Assembly: GCA_030674155.1 (NCBI GenBank)
Contig: CM060317.1
Coordinates: forward strand, 84,277,541-84,341,540
Source of the DNA: Stramonita haemastoma
Lineage: Eukaryota > Mollusca > Gastropoda > Neogastropoda > Muricidae
Length of the DNA: 64,000 nt
Direction: 5' to 3'
Part shown: positions 33,326 to 46,504 of the stretch, one piece after another
How positions within the stretch are numbered: the first letter of the stretch is position 1
Layout: the number at the start of each line of letters is the position of its first letter
Made by a program: the position numbers and the translations under genes
Notes under the pieces: model-generated
Told to the model about the DNA's origin: nothing
The model's input: the letters and a program-made list of their open reading frames with translations, nothing else
Database searches by the model: none

Positions 33326-36300
33326 CGCGTGTGTGTGTGTGTGTAAGGAAAGGTGTATTTAGGTTGCTATTTATACATTTGTTACCCCGTAGCTAGGCCC
33401 TGAATTTGGATTAAAAGGCCCTAAAAAGGCCCTAAAAAGCCCTAAATTTTGTTCCACCAAGTCTGTATGAACCCTGTCAGTATAGTGGAATGGAAAAGAA
33501 GATGGGGTTAATGTTGGAATAATGTGACAGGTCCAGGATTACAGAAAGAAGCAGGTACAGTCTTCAGTGTAGTGGAATGATGACAGGTTGGGAATGATGT
33601 GACAGGTCCAGGATCATAGAAAGCAGGTACAGTCTTCAGTGTAGTGGAATGATGACAGGTTGGGAATGATGTGCAGTGACAGGTCCAGATCATGAAAGAA
33701 GACTAGGTACAGTCTCTCAGTGTTCAGTGCAATGGGAGACAGGTTGGGAATGATGTGACAGGTCCAGGATCATAGAAAGCAGGTACAGTCTTCAGTGTAG
33801 TGGAATGGAGACAGGTTGGGAATGATGTGACAGGTCCAGGATCATAGAAAGCAGGTACAGTCTTCAGTGTAATGTTGGTAATGGAATAGACAAGACAGGT
33901 TGGAGTGAATGATGATGTGACAGGTCCAGGATCATAGAAAGCAGGTACGGAAGTCGTTACAGATGTAGTGCAATGGAAATGAAGACAGGTTGTTGTTGGA
34001 ATGATGTGACAAAAAAAGATGAAAAAAAGCAAATCAATGCTTATTCAATGTACCATCTGGACATAAAAATTTAACTTTGACTTTGACAGGTCCAGGATCA
34101 CAAAAGGAATCCGGGGTTGTTGCCCCTGCCCAACAGGCGAGGAGCAGCAGCGGCCCCGGCTGTAGTGGATTCTGGGAATCATAGAAAGCAGGTACAGTCT
34201 TCAGTGTAGTGCAATGGAAATGAAGATGGGGTTAATGTTGGAATAATGTGACAGTCAGGATTACAGAAAGAAGCAGGTAAGTCTTCAGTGTATGGAATGA
34301 CGACAGGTTGGAAATGATGTGACAGGTCCAGGATTACAGAAAGAAGCAGGTACAGTCTTCAGTGTAGTGCAATGGAAATGAAGACAGGTTGTTGTTGGAA
34401 TGATGTGACAAAAAAAGATGAAAAAAAGCAAATCAATGCTTATTCAATGTACCATCTGGACATAAAAATTTAACTTTGACTTTGACAGGTCCAGGATCAC
34501 AAAAGGAATCCGGGGTTGTTGCCCCTGCCCAACAGGCGAGGAGCAGCAGCGGCCCCGGCTGTAGTGGATTCTGGGAACGCGAGAAGGGGAGCAACTCCCT
34601 CCTCCTCCGCTGCTAGAGTCCGTCGCCCTGCACCTGCCCCATCCATGGCAGGTGAGTCGCAGAGAAAATGGAGTGTGTGTGTGTGTGTGTGTTGTGTTAT
34701 TTTGTGTTGTTTTTTTGTGTGTGTGTGTGTGTTGTGTGTTTATTTTGTGTTGTTTTTGTGTGTGTGGGTGTGCGCGCGTTGATCTACAAAGACATATTAA
34801 CAAACTTACCTTGGGGAAAAAAACATAAGGTCGCATACATATCTCACCATTGGTGAACCTTGAGCTCTAGCCGAGGAAGAAAAAAAAAAATGAAAAAAGC
34901 AACCAAAAAACCCCACCATACTTTTAGTCAAATGAAATTTTTTTTACAGTATTCATTTTTCCTAAGCTGGTAAACTGATGAAAGTTCAAAGTGCATTTTT
35001 TCAGACAGAGGAAAATCTATACAGCTTAGGGGAAAAAGCTGTTTCCTGACACTGCCAGATGACTGATCATAGAAATTCTCCCCTATATGTGAGTTTGAAA
35101 CTTTCCTGCAACTTTTTGATGTCTTCACAAGATCACTGTCAGGGGACATGATAAAACTCCTATGTATCCATAGGTTTTGTCAGTCGTTTCCTGCCTTCAG
35201 CATATCCACAGAGCACAGAAAATCAGTGAATTCATTCTCTGTCCAGTTTTCCTTTCTCCTCTCAGTGACCTGACCTCAGTGAACTGTGTTCTTAGTCTCT
35301 GTTCAGTGTCCCAGCCAGAATTTTACTCACATTCTGACCAGCAGCTTATGATAGTGTTCAAAACCGTTTACCAAATATTGTCCCAACTGAAGGGTTTGAT
35401 AAGGAGTTAACACCTGAAACATCAGCTGATCTGTTTTATCTGATTTCTTTCAATGCATCGGGGTATTTATGCTTTCTGTCCTACTCCCCATTTCCCCAGT
35501 GGTCTAGTCGAAGTAGCTCTGTATCCCCGAATTGGAGTTATGCTCCCATTCATGAAAATGTTGCATATTTTATGTATGTATGTATGTGTGGTTGATCATG
35601 ACAGAAATTGCAGTACTTGTATCATACAATAACTGTTTTGTGATTTCAGGAAGTGATGTTGGTTCAGACCTGTGTGGAAACTGCCAAAAAATAGGTAAGG
35701 GATAGAGAGAGATGGAGTGTGTGGGTGTGTACATGTGTGTGGGTGTGTACATGTGTGTGGGTGTGTACATGTGTGTGGTGTGAGAGGTTGGGGTTGGATA
35801 GAGAGAGATGAGTGTGTGGGTGTGTACATGTGTGTGGTGAGAGGTTGGGGTTGGATAGAGAGAGATGGAGTGTGTGGGTGTGTACAGTGTGTGTGTGAGG
35901 TTGGTGGATAGAGAAGATGGAGTGTGTGGGTGTGTACATGTGTGTGTGTGAGAGGTTGGGGTTGGATAGAGAGAGATGGAGTGTGTGGGTGTGTACATGT
36001 GTGTGGGTGTGAGGTTGGGGTTGGAGGAGAGAGATGGAGTGTGTGGGTGTGTACATGTGTGTGGAGGTTGGGGTTGGATAGAGAGAGATGGGGTGTGTGG
36101 GTGTGTACATGTGTGTGTGTGAGGAATTGGGGTTGGATAGAGAGAGATGGAGTGTGTGGGTGTGTACATGTGTGTGGGAGGTTGGGGTTGGATAGAGAGA
36201 GATGGAGTGTGTGGGTGTGTACATGTGTGTGTGTGAGAGGTTGGGGTTGGATAGAGAGAGATGGAGTGTTGTGGGTGTGTACATGTGTGTGAGAGGTTGG

Positions 36301-39300
36301 GGTTGGATAGAGAGAGATGGAGTGTGTGGGTGTGTACATGTGTGTGTGTGAGAGGTTGGGGTTGGATAGAGAGAGATGGAGTGTGTGGGTGTGTACATGT
36401 GTGTGGGTGTGAGGTTGGGGTTGGAGGAGAGAGATGGAGTGTGTGGGTGTGTACATGTGTGTGAGAGGTTGGGGTTGGATAGAGAGAAATGGGGTGTGTG
36501 GGTGTGTACATGTGTGTGTGTGAGGATTGGGGTTGGATAGAGAGAGATGGAGTGTGTGGGTGTGTACATGTGTGTGTGTGAGAGGTTGGGGTTGGATAGA
36601 GAGAGTGATGGAGTGTGTGGGTGTGTACATGTGTGTGTGTGAGAGGTTGGGGTTGGATAGAGAGAGATGGAGTGTGTGGGTGTGTACATGTGTGTGTGTG
36701 AGAGGTTGGGGTTGGATAGAGAGAGATGGAGTGTGTGCGTGTGTACATGTGTGTGTGTGTGTGAGGGGGTGGGGTTGGAGGAGAGATCAGGAGTGCACGT
36801 ATCTACGTACATGCTGTTTGGTGGTTAAAATGCGTTTAGAAAGTTCATGTTTGCTGATGTGAGACAACTGTTGTCCGTTCTATGCTTGGCAGCTCATATT
36901 CTGTTTCTGTATTTGAAATATTTTCGTTGGTTATCTCCTGTGCATTTGTTCCTAGAGTTGCTTTTGATTGTCAAGAAAAAAGTGTTTTGCATGGAGACTG
37001 TTGCACCTAGAATGTTTTGAATGGAGACTAATGCATCTAGAATGTTTTCCCAACTGTGTTAGGATCTGATGATGCTATTTTGTCTGGTCTGGTGCTCAAA
37101 AGGCTTTGATTCAGTTTCACTGGTGTTCTGTTCATTGGTTGCTGTTGCTCCTGTAACACAAAGTGTGGTGCATATCACTATACTTCTTGTTGTCTAGGGT
37201 TTTTGTCCTCCGTGTCAACTGAGAAACTGAGGAAGGCATTTTTCTGCCAAAGTTAGCTGTAGCCAATAGAAGAGACATTTTGTTTTAGACTGGAACAGTC
37301 TGTCATGGTAAATGTATTGGCCAAATGTAGATTTTTTGGGGAAAAAAACCCAAACAATTTTGCAGTAAAAAAAATTAAGACAAATGTCAGAACAGCTAAC
37401 CTGCCATGTGAATTGAAATATAGTGGATAGTGGTAACACATGTCTGATAAGGTAAGTATGCTAACTAGACACAATATTGGAAAACGTGTCCTCTGTCAAC
37501 AGCGACAATGAGGTGCAAGGCGTGTCGGAATGTGTACTACTGCAATGCCAACTGTCAAAGGGCGCACTGGCCGATCCATCGCAGGGCTTGCACTTACGAT
37601 TCCGGGTGAGTGCGTTGTGTACATGTCTTTCACTCTGTGCATATAGATGGTGTGTGTGTGAGTGCATGTGCACTCATGTGTGTACATATAAATTGGTCAT
37701 TGATAATCTTTAGCCTTGCTGATAAACAAGAGCCATGTTGTGCCCCCCAAAATGCACATAATATGAGGTCTTGGGGGTACTTTTTCTGTCTTTTGTCTGT
37801 GCTGATTAGGGATGGTGTACTGTCTACAATGTCCACTGTTTCTGAGGGCTAAATTTTGTTTCATGCTCCTGCCAAGTTTGTTGTTTGGAGAAAAAAAAGT
37901 TATCTTTTCATTATTCTGGTGTTAGCAGATAGTTTCACTTTGTAAACTTGTCAGTTGCATCATATTACAATTTTCTGGGTCACCATTCCCCTTGTCTTCG
38001 TCCTAAGTACTCCTGAATGTTGGACTTGTGATGTGTTACATTGTGACGTGTTACATTGATGATAGGTAACGGTTTTGCCTTGTGACGTGTTACATTGATG
38101 ATAGGTAATGCTTTTGCCTTGTGAAGTGTTACATTGATGATAGTTACATTGTGGTGTGTTACATTGTGATGTGTTACACTGTGACGTGTTACATTGATAA
38201 TATGTAACGCTTTTGCCTTGTGATATGTTACATTGTGTGACATGTTACATTGATAATATGTAATGCTTTTGCCTTGTGATATGTTACATTGTGATGTGTT
38301 ACATTGATAATATGTAACGCTTTTGCCTTGCAGAGTGCCAGCCACCAGAGCTCCTTCTGTTCCTGAACCAGACTTTGACAACATGTATGTCGACATCAGT
38401 GACAATTTTATCGAGGTGAGATTTCATGGTGCTTGTGTGTGTGGGTCTATGTATGTGTCTGTGTGTACGTCTGTGTCTGTGTCTGTGTGTACATCTGTAT
38501 CTGTGTGTATGTTTGTGTGTGCATCTGAGTTTATGTGTGGATTTGTTTCCATGTGTGCTTGACGTGAACACTTTCTGTGTTGCTGAACTCCTCGCCTTGA
38601 AGTCCTTCAGATGAGGTTATAACCAAGGTCTTTTATATGAATAATCATAGAACACCTTGGGCAAATGTTAAAACTCGTTCTGCCTTTCAGAAGAGGCCAT
38701 TATGTGCTGGAGCAGGGGATAACAAGATTGAAAACATGATGCACACCAGTGTTAATACATCATGTCCAAACCCAGAGTGTGTCTACATCACTGAGGGGTA
38801 AAGGGTTGCCGATTCAAAATCTCACCAGCTGTGAACCTCGGAGCTCTCACTGAAGAATAGAAAAGGAAGGAGGAGAATAGAAAAGGGGAGTGGAGCTGTT
38901 TTACTTTCCTGGTCGCTTGCCCTCCTCTTAGAATGATTGTGATCAGTCTGGTGGTATAGATGTTAGATCAGGGGTTGACAGGATAGAAAGTTTCATGATG
39001 AAGAATGAAGTCTTGTGGCCCAGAAACTGATGACAGTCAGTGACCTTGTTGTTGCGTGTGTGCAGAACAACCGGGCCTACCTGAATGAGTGGATAGAGAA
39101 GGCCGGAGCCAGGTCAGACTCGTCCGGTTGTTCAGCAGACTTTCAACAGCTCAACTTTTTCTCCAACAAGCAGTCCTCCAAACGCGGGGACGCCAGGCGT
39201 GGCCACGGTAACCAGAACGGCCCGCAGAGGAGCGGCCAGCCCTCGCCGAAAGCTGCGACCAGCCCCCAGGAGAAACTGCCGCCCCGCTCTGGTCCTCCCC

Positions 39301-42300
39301 AACAGAGACAGGGAGGGCCGCAGGGAATGCAGGGCAGAGATGGCAACAGACCCCAACCCAGCATGCCTCAGAATCCACCAGGGAAGGGCGGGGCCAGGCC
39401 TCAGAGTGGAGGGTACGACTCTCGGGACAGGGCTGATGCAGGAGGGCTGAGGAGAGAGGGGCCAGGTTGGCAGCAAGGCAGGAAGGGAGCTGCAGAGGAT
39501 GGGTCGTTGGACAAAGCTGGGTCCTTTCAGCCCAGGAAAGGTGCAGGGCAAAGGGAAGAGCCAAAGCAGTTTGCCTCCAGAAATGGAACGCAAGAGGAAA
39601 GAGCCAGTCCTCCTGGAAGTTACCCTTTCAGTGCAAAAGGAAACCAGCCCAAAAACGGACCACAGGAAGCTCAGAGAAGCCAACCCAGAAACGGCCCAGA
39701 AGACAGACGAGACAACCTGTCTCGAAACTGTCCAGCAGGAGAGAAAAGTGGCCAGTTTAGAAATCGACCTCAGCAAGATAAGGGGGGGCCAGGAGAGAGA
39801 GGAGACCGGCCCCGTGCTCCAAGGGGAGACAACTCGGGGGCTCAGCAGAATTTCAGAGGACCTCGGCAGGGTGGAGAGCAAGGTGGCTCCAGTCCCAGAA
39901 AGGCTGAGGGCAACAGGGGCCCGCCTCCCAACAGACAAAACCGAACAGAGCAGTTCTCGTCCCAGAGAGATTGCGGCAACCGTGGAGGTCCCCGCAACGA
40001 CAGAGGACCTGGCAAGCAACAAGTGAGTTGTGGACACAGTGGAGTTTTGCAGACCTGTGCACCTTCCGTATTTTTCCGTATTTGTTCCGGAAAAAGTTGG
40101 AAAATACGGAAATACGATTTTATAAATCAAAATCCGATTTTTGTCAACGAAAAATCTGGAAATCGAAAACGTCGTCTTCTATCGTTCAGCGATGCCGATC
40201 ATCTCGCGTTACATCGTCTGCTAGGCCCTATCGTTCAGTTACTTATCTCCCCTGATGACGCATGCGCACAACAGTATCTTCAAAACAAAATGGCGGAAAG
40301 CGGTGTAAACTCGCGGAGAAACAGACCAAACTGATACACTTATAAGCAAAGAAAGACGCGGAGTGAATGCAAAATGACGCTAACAGGCCAGGATGGGGCT
40401 AAAAGAGGTACAGTTGCGGATATAGATGCATAAGCAGCAAAATTGGCTGTTCGTTTTGCCGAGTAAGGTTTGAAACCTGCGCTACCTCTCTCGCATCAGG
40501 CTACTCGCTAGTGAAAGTTGAACTTTCATTCGCAAGTGGTGTCGAAAATTGGAATGCGGTCGGAACATAGCAAACCACGGCTCTTCATTTATAGAAGCGT
40601 TGATTTCTTGGAAAATCATGGAACAGTAAAATTTCTCGCATCTTCGAAAAATCAGTTGATCGTTAAAACGGCAAAGTGACTTGTTCTGAAGTTACATCAA
40701 GACTCGCTCTGAAGTTATATCGTACCGAACAGGGCTTCCGCTCTGGTGCTGTACTGGACAGCAGCAGAGCACACACATGCACAGCACTTGTTTTCTGGCC
40801 ATGCAAACTGTCATGGTGAGTCCACTCCGAAATCAGATTAAAAATAAATGAGAAGGCATTATGGATCTTCTTAAACTCTTCCCGAGCAGTCGTATTGATC
40901 ATCTCCATCTCTTATCATGAATCATCTAGACACCTTCCAATTCCTCGTTCTCTCCACCTTTTCCATTAAGCCACATGTGCTGACGCACGATAACAATTAC
41001 CAGACTACCCAAACAGTTTTTTAAAATCAAGTTTGACATACTCTGGTGTTCTTTATGGAAAGGGTTGCAGTCATTCTCTCTCCTCTTATCCTCGATCTCT
41101 CACTCTTAACTGATTCATCTCTTCTACTTCCTCCTTCACACCTCCACTTAGACAATGACATCTGCTGAAACAGACAGGTGACAGACAATCCATCTGAACA
41201 ACTTGGGCACAAATGGTGCCCGGACAGGTCTGCCACGTGTGCCTTGTGAAAATGCAAAAACGGGCGTATGTCGGGGGGGGCTTTGGCCCCCCTGTGCCCG
41301 TCAGCGGCTTTCCCCTGCACTCCCAACGGGCCTCAACGCCCCGGGACCCCGCTTAACTGTACCTCATTTTTTTTCCCCGTCCCATTCCTCGCCTGAATTA
41401 CACCCAGAAAGCGCCATCAGCCTGTTCCCAAATGTACAGTTAAAAGCAAAAGCTGTGGATGAACTGACAACAGGAAAGAAATTGGAAGGGAGGGAAAAGA
41501 AGGGAACAAACGAGTAAAACTTACGGACGGATGTTGGGGTCCTGGGAAAAAGGGCAGTTGCAGAATAACGGGATAAAATAGTCTCTTGAAAAACTGAAAA
41601 TTGCATGAAAATTTCACGAATCAGAGTGAGGGCAAGTGCAGATTGGTCATGGTTTGCCTTTTTTTTTTTTTTTTCTTTAAAAAGTACTTTCATATCAAGG
41701 TTACATGAAAAGCAATCTTGCTTTATTAAACATCCAGAACCTCAGTAAGCTGCAGTTGAAAGATGCCTGTACACAGCACCTGCCGAATGGCCTACTCTTA
41801 GAAAAGGCGTAGGATTCACATTGCGAAGGGTTCCAGGCATTCAACAGCCCCGTGCAAAGAGGTAGCCTCGTGGGTTTAAAAGTTCCGCACATGGGCTCAA
41901 GAGACTTTGGGAGAGTTGAGTCAGACTGGTTACATCCAGGAAAAAGAATTCGCCCGCTACGAACAAAACCGAGTGGTCATTTGTCCCAGCAGATGTTCTG
42001 ACCCTGGCTACGTCCACCTTGACATATAGTCATGTTTTGAGAAGATGAGTTTGTATGTTGTATTTAAAAAGTACTTACATTTGTGTCTTCTTAGTAAAAA
42101 TTATTTCTGTTTATTTGACAAATTACATTCTATTGACAGTAGTTCCTTTTTTTGGTATAGTTGAGAAAATGAAGTAAAAATTTTTGTGTAATGGTAAGAA
42201 ATACTTTTAGTGTAGTCTTTAATGTACTAGTTTTAAGTCTGTATTTTAATGCATTGTAAAAGCTATAAAAATTTTTAAAAGCCTTGAAATTGATTTAAAA

Positions 42301-45300
42301 CGGATATATGAAAAAAAATTACTAAATTAAAATGCAGACTCCACGAGTGACAAAATGAGAAATTGACAAGTTTTGCATCGTAGTATTAGGTCAGGATCAG
42401 GTATTGGGTATTTTTAAATGTTTTTATCTAAGCAAAAAGAAACTGACTCCGTCTTAATCTTTCAGCACATAGCAGAAGAAAGCTTAGAGTTATGAAATCA
42501 ATCAAATTCACATAATCGACAACATGAGCTTGACCTGCCTAAAATAAATCCATCAGAAAATGTTGGTCAGGTGTAATCCACCTTACTTTGGGGTGGGGGT
42601 GGGGGTCACAGTCTTGCTTTCTGAAGGTTGGAGCAAGTATACCTGCATTTACTTTGTATTAGAGCATACTAGGAGTTGAAAGGTGGCAGAGTGAAGACAC
42701 AACATGATTCAGATTGTATGCAATGAAATTTTTCCAGGAGAGAAGAAACTACAGAGACAGGCGGTGACAAGAACTTTCAACAGATGGGGAGTCCCAAAGA
42801 AGACAGCTGGGAGGGGGAGAAGCCCAAGGCACCGTCCAGACCCACCCCAGGCCTCTCTGGAAAATGCCCCACTGAAAACCTCCAGAGCACCCAGCCAGGC
42901 CCCTGGGGCTGGCAGCTCCCCTCAGGCAGGGAGCAGCAGGTCATCAGGTGGTGTTCAGGTTGACTCCACGTCCTGTATGCAACACCCCATGGATGTTGTG
43001 CAGCTGAAAAAACCTACACCTGTGAGTTGTGTGTACGATAGGGTGGGGTTTGGATGTGTGTGTTGTGGGTGTGTGTGTGTTGTGTGTGTGTGTTTGTGTG
43101 TGTTTGTGTGTGTGTTGTGTTTGTGTGTGTGTGTTGTGTTTGTATGTTGTGAGTGTGTGTGTTGTGTGTGTGTGGTGTGTGAGTATGTGTGTGTGTGCGC
43201 GAGTATGTGTGTGTGTGCGCGAGTATGTGTGTGTGTGCGCGCGTGCGTGTGTGATGTTAAGATGTACACGAGTTGTATGTTCTGCTTCGTGTATTTTTTT
43301 GTAACATGCTATACTGTAGACTCACTGTGTCAGCATAACGATACAAACCGCCACCCTTTTATGTCCAAACAACAGGTGTTGGTGTCACACATCGAGAGCC
43401 CTCAGTGTTTCTGGGTACAGATGGCAGAACAGCTCACGACCTTTGTGCCCATTGTGGAAGAGGCGTTCTCCAAGGTTAGTTACTTTTGTTGTGTTACCTG
43501 CACATAGCTAGTGACATGCACATCAAGCGATATTCTTTTTTTTTTTTGTTTGTGCTTTTTCTTCTCATTATGTTATATGTATTATTGATTTGTTCATCTG
43601 TACTTTATGTGAGAAAGTATGTATCTGTTGATTGGTAACTTTCATTGTTGCATTTTTGTTGTTGTGGTAAGGAATTTGAGGTACTCATAAGCTTTTTTTT
43701 TTGCTTTTTTAAAAAAAAAATCTACAAATCGAACCATAGTGCCAGCAGGCTGGTTACTTTATCATTGAAAATGGTCATAGTTATTAAGGTTTTCAAAAAA
43801 TGTGTTATAAAAATGGATTATTACTATGGTCAGAAATGTATGGTGGCTAATACCTGTGCCTGTGTTGTGTGTGTTCAGTACATGGGGAGAGGGCGACCAG
43901 CAATATCTACAAATCGAACCATGGATTATTACTACTGTATACTGTTGTCAGAAATGTATGGTGGCTAATACCTGTGCCTGTGTTGTGTGTGTGTGTGCAG
44001 TACACGGGGAGGGGGCGACCAGCAACGGTGGCGGAGGTGGGGCAGGTGTTTGTGTGCGAGTTCATGGGGGAGCTGGCCCGGGCCAAGGTGGTGAGCATTG
44101 CGGGGAGCACGGTGAGCATCTTCTACATGGACTACGGAAACTCTGAAGAGGTGCAGATGTCCAGACTGCTGCCTGTCCCTGCTGAGCTGGCTTCTCTGCC
44201 CCCTCTGGTTAGTGCTGGCTTTAGAGTGTTGGTGGCATTGCTTGTTTGTGTGCTTATGCTTAAAAAATGTGTGTGTGTGCACGCGCGAGTGTGTGTGTGT
44301 GAATGTGTCTGTGTGCGTTGTGTTGCTGTTGTGTTGTGTGTGCGTTACTGTGCGTGCATACACATATTTGCAATATAGGTCAAGAAGTCTGTGTATGTCC
44401 AGAAGACCTGCCCAAGGCCTTAACTTGTTTTGTGTTTAAAAAAAAAAAAAACAACAGCAAAAAAAACGTTTTGTGTTCGCACATGTTTATAAGCTCTTTC
44501 TAGTAAGTAGAAAATTTTATACATTTTCTTGAAAACCTACTTCTTCATGGTACCATAGACACAATATCACACCATTGTAAGTGTGGGGCAGCTCATTGTA
44601 AGTGTCTGTAACGAGAGTCTGTGGCGGACTTGAAATGCTTTCAGGCCTGATTCAAAGGAGAATGACAAGACTGTAAACTGAAGATTTAATGATGATGACT
44701 AAAAAGGAGGATAGTAATGATTTCTGTGGATTGTTTGTGTTGGTGCAGAGTTTGCCCTGCACGCTGATGGTGCGTCCTGCAGGGGGGGGAGAGGTGGAGG
44801 GTGGAGGTGGTGTCGCTGATGCAGGAGGTGTTCAGCAGCACAGAGCTGTGCACCATGACCCTTCTCCAGCAACGCGACAACCTCTGCCACGTCACCCTCG
44901 TGCGATGCTCCGATGGTAAGCTGTGTGTGTGTGTAGGTGTGTGTGTGTAGGTGTGTGTGTGTAGGTGTGTGTGTGTGTGTGTAGGTTGTGTGTGTGTGTG
45001 TGTAGGGTGTGTGTGTGTGTGTATTGTGTGTGTGTGTGAGTCAGTGAAATAATGAAGTATGATTGAACTGTTGTTCATTCTTTCTTTTACGAGTTGATAT
45101 TTATAAACAAGAGGAACTGTTGGTTGTACTAAGAATACCATTATCATTTGTTCACTTTTTTTTTGGCATCATGTACTTTGCCATATTGGACCACAGCAAG
45201 TATGGCCTTGTGTGTACTGTATTGCTGTACTGACAAAATAAAAAAAACTCCCAGAATTAATGACAATCTCAGCCATAACTTAGTTCACATTGCACATGCT

Positions 45301-45694
45301 CATCACAATTTCGTATAATATACGTTAGTTTTCTCTTTGTCCAAAGTTTTTATGTGGCATGCATTACCATGTTACTTTAGATAGCTGCTGTCATGTGTGT
45401 GTGTGTAGTTTTTGTATGCCTCGTGGCTGTAAGGCAGTGGCTGTCTGCATGCTGAAGGAGAGACGGTAGTGGACTTATGGAGGCTATACTTTTTTTATCA
45501 CATACACGCTGAAGTGTTCAAAGAACAATAGTAGCATTAGAGATTCCGTTGAAAGTAGTAGGAGACTAGAGTCTCTCCAACATGTATTGTTCATTTGTCT
45601 CTCTCTCACATATACACACATAGACACAAAGACATACACACACGTATGCACTCACGCACACACATGCTCACATGTATGCACACACAGACACATG

Positions 45695-45784
<90 letters not shown>

Positions 45785-46445
45785 TTCAGATACACATGCA
45801 TATTGAGTTTTTATTCTTCAGCACTGTGTACAAATCTGTTTGCACAGGTGTGGATGCGGCTACTCTGTTGAAAGAAAAGGGATTTGGTGTGGATGTTACT
45901 GAAGACACACAACCATCTGACCAGACTGCGAGGTAAGGAAGGAAGGAAGGGGGTGTGAGTGTCAGTGGTTACGCTGAAATGACAAGATGTTAGTAAGGTG
46001 TGGTTTTTCTTGTACCTCACCTAGAGGTTCAGCAATAGTGAGTTTTTGTGAATGCTACTGTTTTTGCCCACCATAAAGGTATCTGCATTCTGACTTAAAA
46101 ACAAAAAATGCAGGTTAAGTACACTCCTATTGTGTAGTGCAAGAGGTGAATTAGAGTGTATTATGAATCATCAGTCAATACTGTATGCCACTTTGAATAC
46201 ATCGAGGTTTGCAGCTGTAAAAGAAACACATATTTTAGCTTATTGAGAATTCTTGGCAATGTGAGAGAGAGTGCTTGGAAAATTCAGAACAGACATGATT
46301 CTTGTCAGGCAGACGTATCTAGCTAAGGAATTGAAGAAAAGGGGGAAGGATGGATGGCACCGGCCAGCTATGGTGGTTTGCTTTTAGGGGAGAGCAGGCT
46401 AGATTTAGTGTAGAGAAATTTACGATGATTATTAAAACTTTATTC

Positions 46446-46504
<59 letters not shown>

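Larger units (their letters stand above)
31357..34349 (+). repeat. Array of candidate phase-0 micro-exons derived from the start of exon 8
   Basis: Units of about 72-90 bp carry GACAG/GTCCAGGAT...CAG/GTAC. Intact units are at 31357-31380, 33531-33554 and 34326-34349 (24 nt) and 33606-33626, 33762-33782, 33834-33854 and 33924-33944 (21 nt). They would encode VQDHRRKQ, VQDYRKKQ or VQDHRKQ, all in frame with flanking exons 7 and 8. Two units are degenerate (33683, ending in TAG; and about 34254, 22 nt). The tract before each AG is purine-rich, so splicing may be weak or absent. Confidence 0.8.

Noticed and set aside
35570..36812. Minus-strand open frames of 340-390 codons rich in His, Thr, Ser and Pro
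   Set aside because: They are three-frame readings of the 60-65 bp minisatellite in intron 9, so openness comes from the repeat unit, not selection.
39132..40130. 332-codon minus-strand open frame
   Set aside because: It is the shadow of plus-strand exon 12, whose phases, splice sites and domain context fit the Tudor gene.
41203..41517. 104-codon plus-strand frame in intron 12
   Set aside because: Overlaps a GC-rich block like the one inside the 31.4-33.5 kb transposon; no acceptor or donor fits the flanking phases.
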